A stretch of DNA of 64,000 nucleotides from Dipylidium caninum (lineage: Eukaryota > Platyhelminthes > Cestoda > Cyclophyllidea > Dipylidiidae), in contig QEYB01000895.1 in NCBI GenBank assembly GCA_017562135.1, positions 248,001 through 312,000 on the forward strand, read 5' to 3'. Positions 62,855 through 64,000 of the stretch are shown here, in pieces. The notes beneath the pieces are model-generated. The model had not been told where the DNA came from, ran no database searches, and saw nothing but the letters and a program-made list of their open reading frames with translations. Made by a program: the position numbers and the translations under genes. Each line of letters starts with the position of its first letter. The first letter of the stretch is position 1.

Positions 62855-64000
62855 GTAAGGCGAGCACCTCCTTCCGCCGCCACTCTCCCCGTCCCTCAGC
62901 GTAGCCGCCAGAGCTCGAGCACACGGACCTTCACGAGATTGGGTTTGCACTGTCCAAATAACCGTCGACGGAGGCTACGATTCCGTCTTCTCTTGCTCTG
63001 GGACTGCTCGATTCACCTTTTGCCTTCAAATTAGAAATAATAAATCAGTGGGACCAGGGAAAGGTTGGTGAAATTACCACCTGGTCGTTGGGAGACTTGA
63101 GCTAGAGACCTTGTGGCAGGTTGGACAGAGTGCGCATTCCCCGGAGGGAGCAGGCCTTTGTGGGGGGCAGATTAAGAGAATCGGATCATGACTCGAGGCC
63201 GAGGGGGGAGGATCGGGAATCGGAGGACTTCAAATATCCCCTCCGTAAAAGTGACAATTTGATGGGGAACTCAACCGTCCGTCGCCACTGCCGATTGAGG
63301 CGGAATTGGCGGACTGCGAGACCGAAGTCCGCGTGTCCGGCGCAGATGCGGACGAGTTTAAAAAAAACACCATGCGGCGGAAAGAAGGCCTCCACTTTTG
63401 CCGTCACCACCACCATCAGCATCATCACAGTTACTCACGTATAGGCTAAAATGCACGGCACTAATGCATTTGTCCGACCGGTTCGCCTCTTAGAGCTGAC
63501 ATTGCAGGAAACCTTCACATTGTATTGAGACCTTATTATTGCCTTTACGGCATCTTTTTGGACATTTTTCAAGTGGCCACCGAGTCGCCTTCCGCACGCA
63601 ACCGTGTTACGCGTGATCTCGGCCGGAGATACGCCGAGCACCAAACCCAGTGAACATTTATTGTGGCGAGGCACGCAGGAAAATGGGAGAGCGGAATCCG
63701 CCATCAGCCCGAAAGTTGACCACTTCCTTGCGTGTGCAGTCCACCGCGCCTTCTCAATTGACACGCGGCGGTGGAGGCCTCGCTTTATAGATGGCAAAGC
63801 AAGAAGGACAACAGAGTCGCCTTTGGAGGCCAGGAGGGGGACTGGCGCTCCTCTCAGAGGTCTTCCACGCCAACTTCCTGGGTCGGTCTGGCAATCACAT
63901 CTTTATTTCAAGTGGTAGCGTCTGTAACAACTTGGGGCTGGGAAAGGCGCAAATCAAGGCTGAGTGAATAGCGGTGGAGCACGGACCCGAAGGTGAAAGA
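62855..64000. other. B56 intron to window edge
   Basis: GC-rich, with mixed open frames on both strands (for example minus 63435-63797) but no motif or exon edge that continues the B56 protein. I see nothing else to annotate. Confidence 0.45.

Overview
The window is a stretch of eukaryotic, intron-rich animal DNA. Gene content (Tec-family kinase, Vav, ING, PP2A B56, SELENOF), several introns of only 29-43 bases next to introns of several kb, and a class I (iron-sulphur) fumarase together suggest a parasitic flatworm, most likely a tapeworm. That assignment is inference; no species is claimed. I see no prokaryotic operon, CRISPR array, tRNA, rRNA or recognisable transposase.

Layout, left to right. 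1-8.8 kb is relatively GC-rich, with simple repeats and several minus-strand coding-like islands that I could not identify or join. 8.8-10.3 kb (minus) holds an ING-family PHD-finger gene. 11.7-33.3 kb (minus) is a Vav-type guanine nucleotide exchange factor: CH, acidic motif, DH, PH, C1, SH3, SH2 and SH3 modules can be read across at least 17 exons, separated by long AT-rich introns. 33.3-35.1 kb is a divergent intergenic region. 35.1-50.3 kb (plus) is a complete Tec-family tyrosine kinase of 12 exons encoding 804 residues. It converges on 50.9-51.5 kb (minus), a complete four-exon selenoprotein F gene with an in-frame UGA and a convincing SECIS element. 52.8-55.2 kb (minus) is a nearly complete class I fumarate hydratase. 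55.2-62 kb is mostly featureless. At the right end (plus) the 5' part of a PP2A B56 regulatory subunit gene runs out of the window.

How the genes work together: Vav and Tec-family kinases act in the same tyrosine-kinase signalling module in other animals (PIP3- and SH2-directed recruitment, Rac/Rho activation, PLC-gamma activation). Here they lie head-to-head with about 1.8 kb between start codons, so coordinated expression is plausible but unproven. The other genes belong to unrelated processes: chromatin reading (ING), ER protein folding control (SELENOF), the TCA cycle or fumarate metabolism (fumarase) and phosphatase targeting (B56).

Most notable: the selenoprotein gene with its SECIS and 29/33-base introns; a 55-residue Gly/Asn-rich insertion inside the Tec SH2 domain; loss of several zinc ligands in the Vav C1 domain; a one-base frame break inside the Vav SH2 exon; and the head-to-head Vav/Tec arrangement, with intron base composition that flips strand between the two genes.
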